A DNA stretch of 64,000 nucleotides from Acidobacteriota bacterium. Its GTDB lineage: Bacteria > Acidobacteriota > Terriglobia > Bryobacterales > Bryobacteraceae. The DNA lies in assembly GCA_016213775.1 (NCBI GenBank), contig JACQZR010000145.1, positions 27,436 to 91,435 of the forward strand. Direction: 5' to 3'. The first letter of the stretch is position 1. Each line of letters opens with the position of its first letter. The position numbers and the translations under genes were made by a program. The notes below the pieces were generated by a model. That model was not told where the DNA came from and searched no databases. It was given only the letters and a program-made list of their open reading frames with translations. Shown here one piece after another: positions 1 through 8,230 of the stretch.

Positions 1-100
1 GAACTAGGAGAGCATTTCAACCTGACCTTGCGTCCACGGCCCTGATGGGGTGGACGTTTCGCGCACGGAGGCCCTGTCATTTCCCTTCCTCCGTTTGCAC

Positions 101-147
101 ACGGCAGCCGCCTCCACCCACCACCCGGTGCGGCTGCCGTCCTTTTT
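101..147 (+). terminator. Rho-independent terminator of a gene left of the window
   Basis: An 11-bp perfect inverted repeat (ACGGCAGCCGC at 101-111, GCGGCTGCCGT at 130-140) is followed by CC and five T on the plus strand. The T-run touches the stop codon of the leftward YihY gene. The orientation suits termination of a rightward gene beyond the left edge. Read on the minus strand the hairpin has no T-tract. Confidence 0.75.
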
Positions 148-1025
148 CACTTCGCCGCCCCCGTTCGCCCAAAATGTTCCAACAGCCGCTCCCGCTGCGC
201 ATTGTACTCACACCCCAACAACGCGATCACACTCAATACGTACATCCATACAATCAACGCAATCACCGCCCCGATACTCCCATACATCACGTTGTAGTTC
301 GCTATGTTGCGTACATACCACGCAAACGCCGCCGTCGCCACCAACCACAGCACCGTCGCGACAATCGCTCCCGGCATTACCCGCTTCCATGTCTGCTCAC
401 GGTTGGGCCCAAAATAGAACAACCCCGCCGCCGCCGTGCTCAGCCCCCCAAAGGCAACCATATACCGCACCACGATCCCCGCCACCCGCACTCCGCCTCG
501 CAACTGCTCTCCCGCCGGCAGTACCCCCAACGACGACAGCACCCATTGCTCCACCCGGTCGCCAAACACCAGCAAAGCGCTCGCCCCAATCACCGGCGCC
601 GCGGCAATCACCACCAGCAGAATCGACATCAGCCGCTGCCTCACGAACGGCCGTCCCGTCGGCAGTTGATACACCGCCTGAAACCCCTCCATCAGCGTCG
701 CCATCACGCCACTCGCCGCCCACAGCGAGACCACCGTCGCCAGAATCAGCAGATGCACAGGCCGTTCCCCGCGGCTGGCAAAACTGTACTGCACCAGATC
801 CTCCGTCCCCGGTGGTACCGCAATAAACAAGAACTGCGAAATCAGCTTCGCCACTTCCTCCGCACGCACCTGTACCAGGATCGTCGCCAGTGCCGTCAAC
901 ACCGGGATGAACGAGAGCAATGCCGAATACGCCGCCCCTTTGGCCACTCCCAGACACCCGTCTTCATGGCAGCCGATTGCCGCCCGCCGCAACAGCCACC
1001 AGATCCGTCGTGGCCCGTTTCCCAT
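147..1025 (-). CDS. YihY/virulence factor BrkB family membrane protein
   Basis: This 292-residue integral membrane protein has the family layout: a short basic cytoplasmic N-terminus, the conserved KGAAYSALLSFIPVL segment of the first transmembrane helix, and about six hydrophobic helices ending in a YEYNAQ-like GCEYNAQRE tail. The family is widespread and its transport role is not firmly known; the old RNase BN name is wrong. I chose the ATG at 1025 because it lies 5 bp after the glpD stop; the frame stays open further upstream, but that part overlaps glpD and has no membrane character. It is probably co-transcribed with glpD. Confidence 0.88.
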   Translation of the reverse strand: MGNGPRRIWWLLRRAAIGCHEDGCLGVAKGAAYSALLSFIPVLTALATILVQVRAEEVAKLISQFLFIAVPPGTEDLVQYSFASRGERPVHLLILATVVSLWAASGVMATLMEGFQAVYQLPTGRPFVRQRLMSILLVVIAAAPVIGASALLVFGDRVEQWVLSSLGVLPAGEQLRGGVRVAGIVVRYMVAFGGLSTAAAGLFYFGPNREQTWKRVMPGAIVATVLWLVATAAFAWYVRNIANYNVMYGSIGAVIALIVWMYVLSVIALLGCEYNAQRERLLEHFGRTGAAK

Positions 1026-1030
1026 CGTGT

Positions 1031-2653
1031 CTATTCGCGGCGCTGTTTCCCGGGCAGCGCCGACATCTGCAGCACACTCATGATTTCGCGAGCCTGCCGC
1101 GCCGCATCCCACCCCAACCACGTCCCCATCAGGTACGCGTAAGGCTCCAGCGAAGCCGCATCCCATGCCCGGTCCCATCCCAGATAGGTCGACCCGTACA
1201 TCACGTCAGGCAGCCGCAGCGTCATCTCATGCTGCACAGCGAACGCCATTCGCGCATACTGCGTGCGCGTGATCGGCCCGTAATGGTCCGCCGGTAAAAA
1301 CTCCATCATCTTCGCTGTATGCACACCATAGTCTCGTATCAACTGCTCCACTTCGATTCGCGCCAGTTGGAACTGCGCCGCCATCTTCGCCGCCTCGTTC
1401 ATCAGCTTGCCCACCGCTTTTTCCGAATTGCCGCATAGCGGTTCCTCGGCGGTACGGCATTTGGCTTGCAGCCACGGAGCCACTTCCTTCAACAGCAGGT
1501 CCACTGCCTCTTCGCTTACCTGCCGGTATGTCGTGTACTTCCCCCCCTGTATCCGCAGGATGCCGTCTTTCGTATTGAAAATCTTGTGCTCGCGGCTGGC
1601 CGCCGTCGACGACGCCGAACCATCATCCACCAGTGGCCGTAGCGAACTGAACGCCGCTATCGGTGAATAGCTCGACGCCCCCGGATATAACTTCTGCGCA
1701 ATCCCCAACAGGTAGTCTTCCTCGGCCTTGGTCATGCTCACTTTGCCCGGACCGTCCGTGTGCTCCACATCCGTGGTCCCGAGCAACGTCCACTGCTTCT
1801 CCGATCCCCACGGAATGAGAAACACAATGCGTCCATCGTCATCAAAAAACGCCACCGCATGCTCATCGCTGGTAAGGCGCGGCAGAATCAGGTGCGATCC
1901 CCTCACCAGCCGCGGCTTCGCCCCTTCCGGCTCGCTCCAAGCCCCCGTTGCATCAATCACCTTCCGTGCCCGTGCCTCGTAACGGCCCCCAAACAACGCG
2001 TCCTCCAACCGCACCTTCCAGATGCCCTCTTCGCCGCGCGAGATCGGCTCCGCCTTCACATAATTCGCGACATGCACGCCGCTCGCGGCTGCATCAAACA
2101 GGTTCTCCAACACAAACCGCGACGAGTTCACGCGGCAATCATAGAAGATCGCCCCGCCCACCAGCCCTCGCGAGCTCATGTGCGGTTCCAACTGCTGCAA
2201 TTCACCCTTGCTGATCGCCCGGTGCTTGGAGATGTTGCCATCCCCAGCCAGTTGATCATACAGCGTGAGCCCCATCAGGAACTTCAGTTTGTCCACCCTG
2301 CTGTACATCGGCATCACAAACGCCAGCGGTTCCACCAGGTGTGGTGCAATGCTCCGCAACACCATTCGTTCCCGCAGCGATTCCTTCACGAGCCCCAGCT
2401 TCAAGTACTTCAAGTACCTCAGCCCGCCGTGAATCAGATGAGAGTTTCTCCCCGAGGTCCCGCTCGCAAAATGCCCCTGATCCACCACCGCCACATCAAA
2501 GGCCACCCCCGCCTGCTGTTTCCTCAAGCCAAGATCGCGCGCGATCCCGGCTCCATTGATCCCTCCGCCGATGATCAGCACGTCCACGATCCCGTCACGC
2601 AGCGTCGCGATGCTCTTCGCGCGCAAGTCTTCTGCAAACCCGCTCATTGCCAC
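1031..2653 (-). CDS. glpD: Aerobic glycerol-3-phosphate dehydrogenase (FAD)
   Basis: It oxidises sn-glycerol 3-phosphate to dihydroxyacetone phosphate at the membrane and passes electrons to quinone. The FAD-binding motif IIGGGINGAGIARD is near residues 27-40, followed by the GlpD signature SHLIHGGLRYLKYL near residue 71 and a C-terminal helical domain. The 540-residue length fits the family. Translation may start at the GTG at 2653 or the ATG two codons later at 2647; neither has a strong Shine-Dalgarno sequence. No glpF or glpK is adjacent, so glycerol uptake must be encoded elsewhere. It is the first gene of a pair with the YihY gene. Confidence 0.93.
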   Translation of the reverse strand: MAMSGFAEDLRAKSIATLRDGIVDVLIIGGGINGAGIARDLGLRKQQAGVAFDVAVVDQGHFASGTSGRNSHLIHGGLRYLKYLKLGLVKESLRERMVLRSIAPHLVEPLAFVMPMYSRVDKLKFLMGLTLYDQLAGDGNISKHRAISKGELQQLEPHMSSRGLVGGAIFYDCRVNSSRFVLENLFDAAASGVHVANYVKAEPISRGEEGIWKVRLEDALFGGRYEARARKVIDATGAWSEPEGAKPRLVRGSHLILPRLTSDEHAVAFFDDDGRIVFLIPWGSEKQWTLLGTTDVEHTDGPGKVSMTKAEEDYLLGIAQKLYPGASSYSPIAAFSSLRPLVDDGSASSTAASREHKIFNTKDGILRIQGGKYTTYRQVSEEAVDLLLKEVAPWLQAKCRTAEEPLCGNSEKAVGKLMNEAAKMAAQFQLARIEVEQLIRDYGVHTAKMMEFLPADHYGPITRTQYARMAFAVQHEMTLRLPDVMYGSTYLGWDRAWDAASLEPYAYLMGTWLGWDAARQAREIMSVLQMSALPGKQRRE

Positions 2654-2793
2654 TACTCATCATAGAGGTTTACACTCCACTGCGGTATCACGTCCACGGG
2701 GAATGCGTCCGCCATATCAGGACGACCGCCGCGTCTCTACCGTGAAACCAGCCACGCCCCAAGCCGGTTCTGCATTCGACCCTGTCACGTCAT

Positions 2794-2855
2794 CCACCGG
2801 GGCGACCGGGTCAAAGGCCGGTCATGGAGGGGTTCATCGGTGGCCCCGTTTTTTT
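2794..2855 (+). terminator. Terminator-like hairpin ahead of the symporter
   Basis: GGGG at 2829-2832 and CCCC at 2844-2847 form a short stem followed by seven T (2849-2855). CGGGGC (2798-2803) could pair instead with GCCCCG (2843-2848), and CCACC (2794-2798) with GGTGG (2839-2843), so mutually exclusive folds exist. No rightward gene lies upstream to terminate. I saw nothing else recognisable in the 286 bp between glpD and the symporter, apart from the -10 element at 2924. Confidence 0.4.
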
Positions 2856-2923
2856 CACAGCTTCTTCGTTACGGAGACGGGTTCCGCGAGCACCCCCAAA
2901 ACGGTTACCCACCCACGTTGTGT

Positions 2924-2929
2924 TAGAAT
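2924..2929 (+). promoter_or_regulatory. -10 element, predicted leaderless start
   Basis: TAGAAT lies 10 nt before the symporter ATG at 2940. Transcription starting about 7 nt downstream would leave only a few untranslated bases, and no Shine-Dalgarno sequence precedes the ATG. I see no clear -35 box. Confidence 0.4.
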
Positions 2930-2939
2930 CCGGTCTTCC

Positions 2940-4406
2940 ATGCGTTGGCTTGATCTTGGCGTAATCGTCGCCTACCTCATCGGGATCACCTGGTTCGGCG
3001 TTCGCTTCCGGGAGACCCAAAAGAGCCTCAAGGATTACTTCCTCGGTGGCCGAACCGCTCCCTGGTGGGCCATTGCCTTCTCCATCGTCTCCGCCGAAAC
3101 CTCCACCCTCACCATCATTGGCACGCCAGCCCTGGCCTTCCGCGGCAACCTCGGGTTCCTCCAGATCGTCCTCGGCTACCTCCTCGCCCGCATCGTCATT
3201 TCCGTTCTCTTCCTCCCCCACTATTTCCGCGGCGAGATGTTCACCGCCTATGAATTGATGAACCGCCGCTTCGGCCCCAACATCCGCAAACTCACCGCCG
3301 GCAGTTTCCTCCTCCTCCGCTCCCTCGCTGAAGGCGTCCGCGTCTTCGCCATCTCGCTCGTCGTTTCCATCATCCTCGGAACCGGCGACGAACTCTCCAT
3401 CCTCGTCATCGTCCTCCTCACCCTCCTCTATACCTTTGAGGGCGGCATGACCGCCGTCATCTGGACCGACGTCGTCCAGATGGTCCTCTATATCCTCGGC
3501 GCGCTCGTCAGTTTCTTCGTAATCCTCAATCTGATTCCCGGAGGCTGGCCCCACATCACTGAAGTCGCCTCCCAGGCTGCCAAATTCCAGATCTTCGATT
3601 TCCGTTTCGAATTCACCACCGAGTTCTTCACCCGCGGCTACAGCTTCTGGGCGGGCATCCTTGGAGGCCTCTTCCTTACCACTGCCAGCCACGGCACAGA
3701 ACAGTTGATGGTGCAGCGCCTGCTCTCCGCCCGAAGCCAATCCGAATCCCGCACCGCTCTCTTCGCCAGTTGGGCCGTCATCCTCGTCCAGTTCACTCTC
3801 TTCCTCATCATCGGTGTGATGCTCTTCGTCTTCTACAAGGACAACAACCTCCCGCCTCCGAAGGTCTATGATCAGGTCTACCCCCTCTTCATTTGGGAAA
3901 AACTCCCCCCGGGCATCTCCGGACTCGTCATGGCCGCCATCCTCGCCGCCGCCATGTCGAACCTCAGCGCCGCTCTCAATGCCCTCGCCTCCACGACGAT
4001 CATGGATTTCTACCGTCCCCTGGTTTCCCTCCGCCGGCCCCACCTCGATGAGGGGTACTACCTCAAAATCTCGCGCTACTCCACCGTCCTATGGGGTGTC
4101 GTCCTGATGGGCATCGGCTACCTCGCCAAGCAATGGGGCAGCGTCCTCGAGGCCGGACTCGGCATCGCCTCCATCATCTACGGCGGCCTCCTCGGCGTCT
4201 TCTTCCTCGGTCTGCTCACCAAACGCGTCAGCGAACCCGCCGCCATGCTCGGCATGACCGCCGGCCTTCTGTCCATGTTGTATGTCAAGTTCGGAACGTC
4301 CATCGCGTTCACCTGGTACGTTCTCATCGGTACCTCCATTACTTTTACCGTCGGTCTTGCTGCCAGCCTCGTCTGGCCCGCTCCCGGCACACAGTCCAAA
4401 TCCTGA
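2940..4406 (+). CDS. Sodium:solute symporter (SSS family)
   Basis: This 488-residue protein with about 13 hydrophobic segments belongs to the SSS family, which moves a solute inward with Na+. The N-terminal DYFLGGRTAPWWAIAFS segment is typical of SSS helix 1-2 regions. The family sodium-site signature is visible as AAAMSNLSAALNALASTT around residue 335. The substrate cannot be read from sequence. The frame is open well upstream, but the hydrophobic N-terminus starts at the ATG at 2940. The APC permease begins 15 bp after the stop, so the two transporters are probably co-transcribed. Confidence 0.9.
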   Translation: MRWLDLGVIVAYLIGITWFGVRFRETQKSLKDYFLGGRTAPWWAIAFSIVSAETSTLTIIGTPALAFRGNLGFLQIVLGYLLARIVISVLFLPHYFRGEMFTAYELMNRRFGPNIRKLTAGSFLLLRSLAEGVRVFAISLVVSIILGTGDELSILVIVLLTLLYTFEGGMTAVIWTDVVQMVLYILGALVSFFVILNLIPGGWPHITEVASQAAKFQIFDFRFEFTTEFFTRGYSFWAGILGGLFLTTASHGTEQLMVQRLLSARSQSESRTALFASWAVILVQFTLFLIIGVMLFVFYKDNNLPPPKVYDQVYPLFIWEKLPPGISGLVMAAILAAAMSNLSAALNALASTTIMDFYRPLVSLRRPHLDEGYYLKISRYSTVLWGVVLMGIGYLAKQWGSVLEAGLGIASIIYGGLLGVFFLGLLTKRVSEPAAMLGMTAGLLSMLYVKFGTSIAFTWYVLIGTSITFTVGLAASLVWPAPGTQSKS

Positions 4407-4421
4407 TCAGGAGCACGCCCA

Positions 4422-5816
4422 GTGGCCCAACCAGCATCCGCCGTCCAACCCGCTCAACTGCAACGCAGCCTCGGGCTGTGGGTAGCCGTTGCAATTGTGA
4501 TCGGCACCGTCATCGGAAGCGGCATCTTCCTCGTCCCCAAGAACATGATCAATGCCGTCGGCTCTCCGCAACTGGTCTTTGCGGTCTGGATCTTCGGCGG
4601 ATTCCTCTCCCTTGCCGGCGCACTCACATACGCAGAGCTCTCCGCCGCCATGCCCGAAGCCGGCGGCGAATACGCCTACCTCCGCGAAGCTTACGGGCCC
4701 ATGTGGGCCTTCATTTACGGCTGGACTCAGATGTGGGTCGCCAAAAGCGGTTCCATCGCCACCCTCGCCACTGCCTTCTTCGCCTACCTGGCCAATTTCT
4801 TCCCGCAACTGGAAACCAAACTCGCCGTCATTCCAATCCCGATGATTGGCGAGCTTCAGATCAGCAACGGTCAACTCGTCGCCATGATCGTAATTCTGGT
4901 CCTCGGCGCGGTCAATTATTTTGGCGTACGCTTTGGAGGTGGCGTCCAGGTCAGTGTGACAATTGTAAAAGTTGCGCTGATAGCCGCCATTATCGTTGTT
5001 GGCATCACTTTTCCTGCCGGCTCCCTTTCCAATTTCTCCACATCCACCAAGGCCGCCGGCGGCGTTGCCGGATTTTTCGCCGCGCTCGTTGCCGCCCTCT
5101 GGGCCTATGATGGCTGGAATAACGTCGCCATGGTGTCCAGTGAGATTCGCGATCCGCAACGCAACCTGCCCCGCGCCCTGATCCTCGGAACCATCGCCGT
5201 CATTGCCATCTACATCCTTGCAAACGTAGCCTACTTCTTTGTCTTGAGCGCCTCGGAGGTCTCCACTACAGACCGCGTCGCCGCGGAGATGATGCGCCGC
5301 ATCTTCGGTTCCTCCGGAGCCGCCGCTGTCAGCCTCGCGGCAATGATCTCCATTTTCGCCGCGCTCAACGGCTCCATCCTCACCGGCGCCCGAGTCCCTT
5401 ACGCAATGGCCCGCGATGGCCTCTTCTTCTCTCCCATCGCCAAAGTCCACCCGCGCTTCTGTACACCTTCCAACTCCATCCTCGTTCTCACTGTCTGGGC
5501 TTCGCTCCTCGTCCTCAGTGGCGGTTATGAACAGCTCTTCACCTACGTCATTTTTTCCAGTTGGATCCTCTACGGCATGGCTACAGCCTCGGTCATCGTC
5601 CTCCGCCACAAGCGGCCCGACATGAAACGTCCTTATTTGACAATCGGTTACCCCGTCGTGCCCGTCCTCTTCGTGTTGGTCGCCATCGCCTTGCTCATTT
5701 CCACTTTGCAGAACTCCCCCGCGGAATCTCTCAAAGGTATCGGCATTATTCTGGCTGGTTTGCCGTTTTATGTCTACTGGCGCAAGCGTCTTTTCGCCGC
5801 ATCCCCCACCCCCTAA
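4422..5816 (+). CDS. APC-family amino acid permease
   Basis: This is a 464-residue transporter with about 12 membrane segments. The glycine-rich first-helix motif GTVIGSGIFLVP (residues 27-38) and GGEYAYLREAYG (near 80) are hallmarks of the amino acid/polyamine/organocation superfamily. It starts at a GTG preceded by AGGAG at a good distance. It follows the SSS gene by 15 bp. Substrate is unknown; Lys/Arg/Ser exchangers of this subfamily are the nearest by motif. Confidence 0.9.
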   Translation: MAQPASAVQPAQLQRSLGLWVAVAIVIGTVIGSGIFLVPKNMINAVGSPQLVFAVWIFGGFLSLAGALTYAELSAAMPEAGGEYAYLREAYGPMWAFIYGWTQMWVAKSGSIATLATAFFAYLANFFPQLETKLAVIPIPMIGELQISNGQLVAMIVILVLGAVNYFGVRFGGGVQVSVTIVKVALIAAIIVVGITFPAGSLSNFSTSTKAAGGVAGFFAALVAALWAYDGWNNVAMVSSEIRDPQRNLPRALILGTIAVIAIYILANVAYFFVLSASEVSTTDRVAAEMMRRIFGSSGAAAVSLAAMISIFAALNGSILTGARVPYAMARDGLFFSPIAKVHPRFCTPSNSILVLTVWASLLVLSGGYEQLFTYVIFSSWILYGMATASVIVLRHKRPDMKRPYLTIGYPVVPVLFVLVAIALLISTLQNSPAESLKGIGIILAGLPFYVYWRKRLFAASPTP

Positions 5817-5860
5817 ACCAATCCTCTCTTGGTACTAGTCCGGAGTACTCCCCCAAATTC

Positions 5861-5878
5861 TGTTCTGAAAACAGAACA
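5861..5878. promoter_or_regulatory. Palindromic operator-like site 1
   Basis: TGTTCTG and CAGAACA arms of 7 bp flank an AAAA centre. The site lies 8 bp upstream of the -35 box at 5886. A sister site with the same core arms lies at 5945-5960, so the promoter is bracketed by two copies of GTTCTG-N4-CAGAAC, centred 83 bp apart (about eight helical turns). Confidence 0.6.
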
Positions 5879-5885
5879 AAACCTC

Positions 5886-5914
5886 TTGTCAACCGCGCCA
5901 ATCGAGTTTACACT
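5886..5914 (+). promoter_or_regulatory. Sigma-70-type promoter of the AT-hook gene
   Basis: TTGTCA (5886-5891) and TACACT (5909-5914) are separated by exactly 17 bp, a near-consensus vegetative promoter. The predicted start near 5921 leaves a leader of about 75 nt that contains the second palindrome. Confidence 0.6.
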
Positions 5915-5944
5915 ACGGTAGCAGGCTTTCTACTGCAAAATGCC

Positions 5945-5960
5945 GTTCTGATTTCAGAAC
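5945..5960. promoter_or_regulatory. Palindromic operator-like site 2
   Basis: GTTCTG and CAGAAC flank ATTT, matching the core of site 1. It lies in the transcribed leader, 35 bp before the ATG, where a bound protein could act as a roadblock or loop to site 1. Confidence 0.6.
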
Positions 5961-5995
5961 AAGTTCGAATCATCTAGTTTCGGAGTAGCCACCAC

Positions 5996-6208
5996 ATGGA
6001 TGTCAACAAAATGCTGCAGGAGTTGCGTGAGGAACGCGAACAAATTGATGAAGCGATTCTCACGCTGGAACGATTGGCTCGCGGCCGTGGCAAACGTCGG
6101 GGACGCCCACCAACATGGCTAGCTGAGATGCGTAAGGCCGAAGCTTCGACCGATGCTCCACCAGCCGCCAAACCGGGCCGTCCTCCTAAGACCGCTGCCG
6201 CCGACTAA
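5996..6208 (+). CDS. Small AT-hook-like protein, function unknown
   Basis: This 70-residue protein has two parts. Residues 1-30 are a charged heptad-like helix (LQELREEREQIDEAILTLER), possibly a dimerising coiled coil. The basic C-terminal half has one good AT-hook core, KRRGRPP (about residues 33-39), and a second related PGRPPK (about 60-65). AT-hooks bind the minor groove of AT-rich DNA, so a DNA-architectural role is inferred, not shown. From memory, similar small proteins recur in acidobacterial genomes. The promoter is flanked by two identical palindromes, which suggests tight control, possibly autoregulation. It stands alone between transporter genes. Confidence 0.75.
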   Translation: MDVNKMLQELREEREQIDEAILTLERLARGRGKRRGRPPTWLAEMRKAEASTDAPPAAKPGRPPKTAAAD

Positions 6209-6342
6209 TTTGTTCTTTTATATCTGTCCGTTCCAGGGCGGCCATTGTGCACAGGTGTTACCTGTCTCCAAAGACCCGGCGTCTTCCGGATCGCGCCGCC
6301 CTTAACAGCCAGAACGGACATTCCTGTTCTAAACTATTAGGA

Positions 6343-6588
6343 ATGAAGAACGCCTCTCTCATCGCCCTCGTGGTGGCCTATTGGGCGCTCCATCAGGACT
6401 TCTGGAATTGGCGTTCCCTTCATCCCCTCACCTTCGGTTTCCTCCCTCCCGGCCTGACCTACCACGCCCTGTACACTCTTGGTATCCCGCTGCTGATGTG
6501 GATTCTCGTCCGTTTTGCCTGGCCCCACAGCCTCGAACACGAAGCGGAGAGTCATTCCACTCCACAGGCCCCAACCGGTAAACAATGA
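6343..6588 (+). CDS. DUF3311 small membrane protein, symporter partner
   Basis: An 81-residue protein with two hydrophobic segments ([14 protein letters not shown] and the [16 protein letters not shown] region). DUF3311 proteins are regularly encoded directly before SSS symporters and are thought to be small accessory subunits. The stop overlaps the symporter start in an ATGA arrangement, implying translational coupling. The ATG at 6343 is chosen because the hydrophobic part begins there. A possible -10, TAAACT at 6330-6335, lies only 7 nt upstream. Confidence 0.8.
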   Translation: MKNASLIALVVAYWALHQDFWNWRSLHPLTFGFLPPGLTYHALYTLGIPLLMWILVRFAWPHSLEHEAESHSTPQAPTGKQ

Positions 6589-8201
6589 ATCCTTCCGTCT
6601 TCGTTTTTGCCTACCTGGCAATCGTCATCTATATAGGTGTCTTCGCTTTCCGCAAGCCACACCCTACCGGCGCGGAAGACTTCTTTCTCGCCAGCCGCTC
6701 CCTCGGACCCTTCGTCTTTCTCCTCAGTCTGTTCGGGACCAACATGACCGCCTTCACCATCCTCGGTTCTTCCGGTCATGCCTTTCACAACGGCATCGTC
6801 ACGTACGGTCTGATGGCCTCCTCCTCGGCGCTCATTATTCCTTTAACCCTGTTCGTCATCGGCACCCGCATCTGGGCCCTCGGCAAGAAGTACGGCTTCA
6901 TGACACCCGTGCAGATGTTCCGCGACCGTTGGGAATGCGGCCACATTGGCACTCTCATCTTCGCGCTCCAGGCCGCCCTTCTGGTGCCCTACATCATCAT
7001 CGGCGTCATCGGCGGCGGAACCACCCTCAGCGCCATCAGCGGAGGTGTGGTCCCCTACTGGTTCGGCGGCGCCGTCGTCGCCATCACCGTCATGAGTTAC
7101 GTCTTCTTCGGTGGCATGCGCGGAACCGCCTGGGTCAACACTTTCCAAACCATCCTCTTCCTCTGCTTCGGAGCCGCCGCCCTCATCCTGATAGGCGCCG
7201 GCATGGGCGGTTTCGAATCAGCCATAACCCAGCTCCAAAACTCTCCCGGCACCAATGCTCTTCTCACCCGCGAGCGCGTTCCGCCATTATTCTTTCTGAG
7301 CTATACATTCATTCCGCTGTCCTCCATTGCCTTTCCTCACATCGCCATCTTCTGTCTCACAGCCCGCCACATGACGCAGTTCAAGAAGACCGTAATCTTC
7401 TACCCGTTGTGCCTCCTCGCCATTTGGTTGCCCTGCGTCTTCCTTGGCGTCGCCGCCAACCGCGTCACCGACCTTCCCAAAATCCAGGACAAAATCGTCG
7501 CCCGCCAGACCCTCGCCCAACAGGGCCCCCAATTGACGATCGAAGACCGTGGTGCACTCCGCGCCCGAATGTCCGCCGACGATATCGTCCTGCTGCTCCT
7601 CGACAAGTACGCCCCGCTCTGGCTCGCCGGTCTCCTCGGAGCCGGCATCATGGCCGCGGTAATGGCCAGCGACTCGCAAATCCTCGCTCTCTCCACCATG
7701 TTCACTGAGGATGTGTTCGCCTTCTACGGCGGCAAGCAGAGGTTCGGAGAATCCGTCCAGGTAAATACCGGAAGAATATTCGTGGTCCTGGTGACGATGT
7801 TTGCCTATTTCATTGCCCTCAAGTACCCGCAGAATATCTTCGACCTCGCGGTCCAATACGCTTTCTCGGGTTACGCCGCGCTATCTCCGCTCCTATTCGG
7901 CGCCCTCTTCTGGAAACGAAGCAATCGTTACGGCGCGCTCGCCGTAACCCTGTGGGTGATTCTCGCCGTCGCCGCCACCGCCGTTTTCAAAAGCATGGTC
8001 CCCTCGCCCCTCGGCCCGCCGGTTACCATCCATAAACTCGCCGGCCTCGACCTCGTCTCTCGCACCGCCAACGGAACCGCGATCCTCGGCCTCATGCCGG
8101 TCGTCCCCATGACCCTCATCTCGGCCCTGTTGATGATAGTGGTCTCCCTGCTAACCCCGTCCCCCTCAACCGCCACCATCCGCCGCTACTTCAACTCGTA
8201 A
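6585..8201 (+). CDS. Sodium:solute symporter (SSS family), DUF3311-coupled
   Basis: This 538-residue symporter has about 13-14 membrane segments. The N-terminal [20 protein letters not shown] and the sodium-site helix [20 protein letters not shown] (around residue 353) are strong SSS hallmarks. It overlaps its DUF3311 partner by four bases. A loop around residues 300-340 is unusually long and hydrophilic. Substrate is not evident; DUF3311-linked symporters are often annotated as organic acid or panthothenate-type carriers, which is only a weak guide. Confidence 0.9.
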   Translation: MNPSVFVFAYLAIVIYIGVFAFRKPHPTGAEDFFLASRSLGPFVFLLSLFGTNMTAFTILGSSGHAFHNGIVTYGLMASSSALIIPLTLFVIGTRIWALGKKYGFMTPVQMFRDRWECGHIGTLIFALQAALLVPYIIIGVIGGGTTLSAISGGVVPYWFGGAVVAITVMSYVFFGGMRGTAWVNTFQTILFLCFGAAALILIGAGMGGFESAITQLQNSPGTNALLTRERVPPLFFLSYTFIPLSSIAFPHIAIFCLTARHMTQFKKTVIFYPLCLLAIWLPCVFLGVAANRVTDLPKIQDKIVARQTLAQQGPQLTIEDRGALRARMSADDIVLLLLDKYAPLWLAGLLGAGIMAAVMASDSQILALSTMFTEDVFAFYGGKQRFGESVQVNTGRIFVVLVTMFAYFIALKYPQNIFDLAVQYAFSGYAALSPLLFGALFWKRSNRYGALAVTLWVILAVAATAVFKSMVPSPLGPPVTIHKLAGLDLVSRTANGTAILGLMPVVPMTLISALLMIVVSLLTPSPSTATIRRYFNS

Positions 8202-8217
8202 TAGGCGCTCGACTCAC

Positions 8218-8223
8218 TATAAT
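8218..8223 (+). promoter_or_regulatory. Consensus -10 element, predicted leaderless start
   Basis: A perfect TATAAT ends 7 nt before the ATG at 8231. Transcription would begin at or next to the start codon, and no Shine-Dalgarno sequence is present. No good -35 box is visible. Confidence 0.55.
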
Positions 8224-8230
8224 AGTCCCT

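Noticed and set aside
2660..2860. Cobalamin or TPP riboswitch before the symporter
   Set aside because: Neither the B12-box (CCCGCnACTG-type core) nor the TPP CTGAGA/ACC core can be found.
2811..4043. Long open frame antisense to the symporter (and similar antisense frames over other genes)
   Set aside because: They are acidic or basic low-complexity translations that arise opposite GC-rich, codon-biased genes, and match no family, while the sense strand encodes clear proteins.
5861..5960. LexA (SOS) boxes
   Set aside because: CTGT and ACAG here are 7 nt apart, not the 8 nt of the E. coli-type box, and the arms do not match the Bacillus-type CGAAC-N4-GTTCG. The regulator stays unnamed.
5955..5975. 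tRNA-like GTTCGAATC
   Set aside because: The T-loop-like string has no flanking 5-bp stem, no anticodon arm and no acceptor end. It is the edge of the second palindrome. I saw no tRNA or rRNA anywhere in the window.
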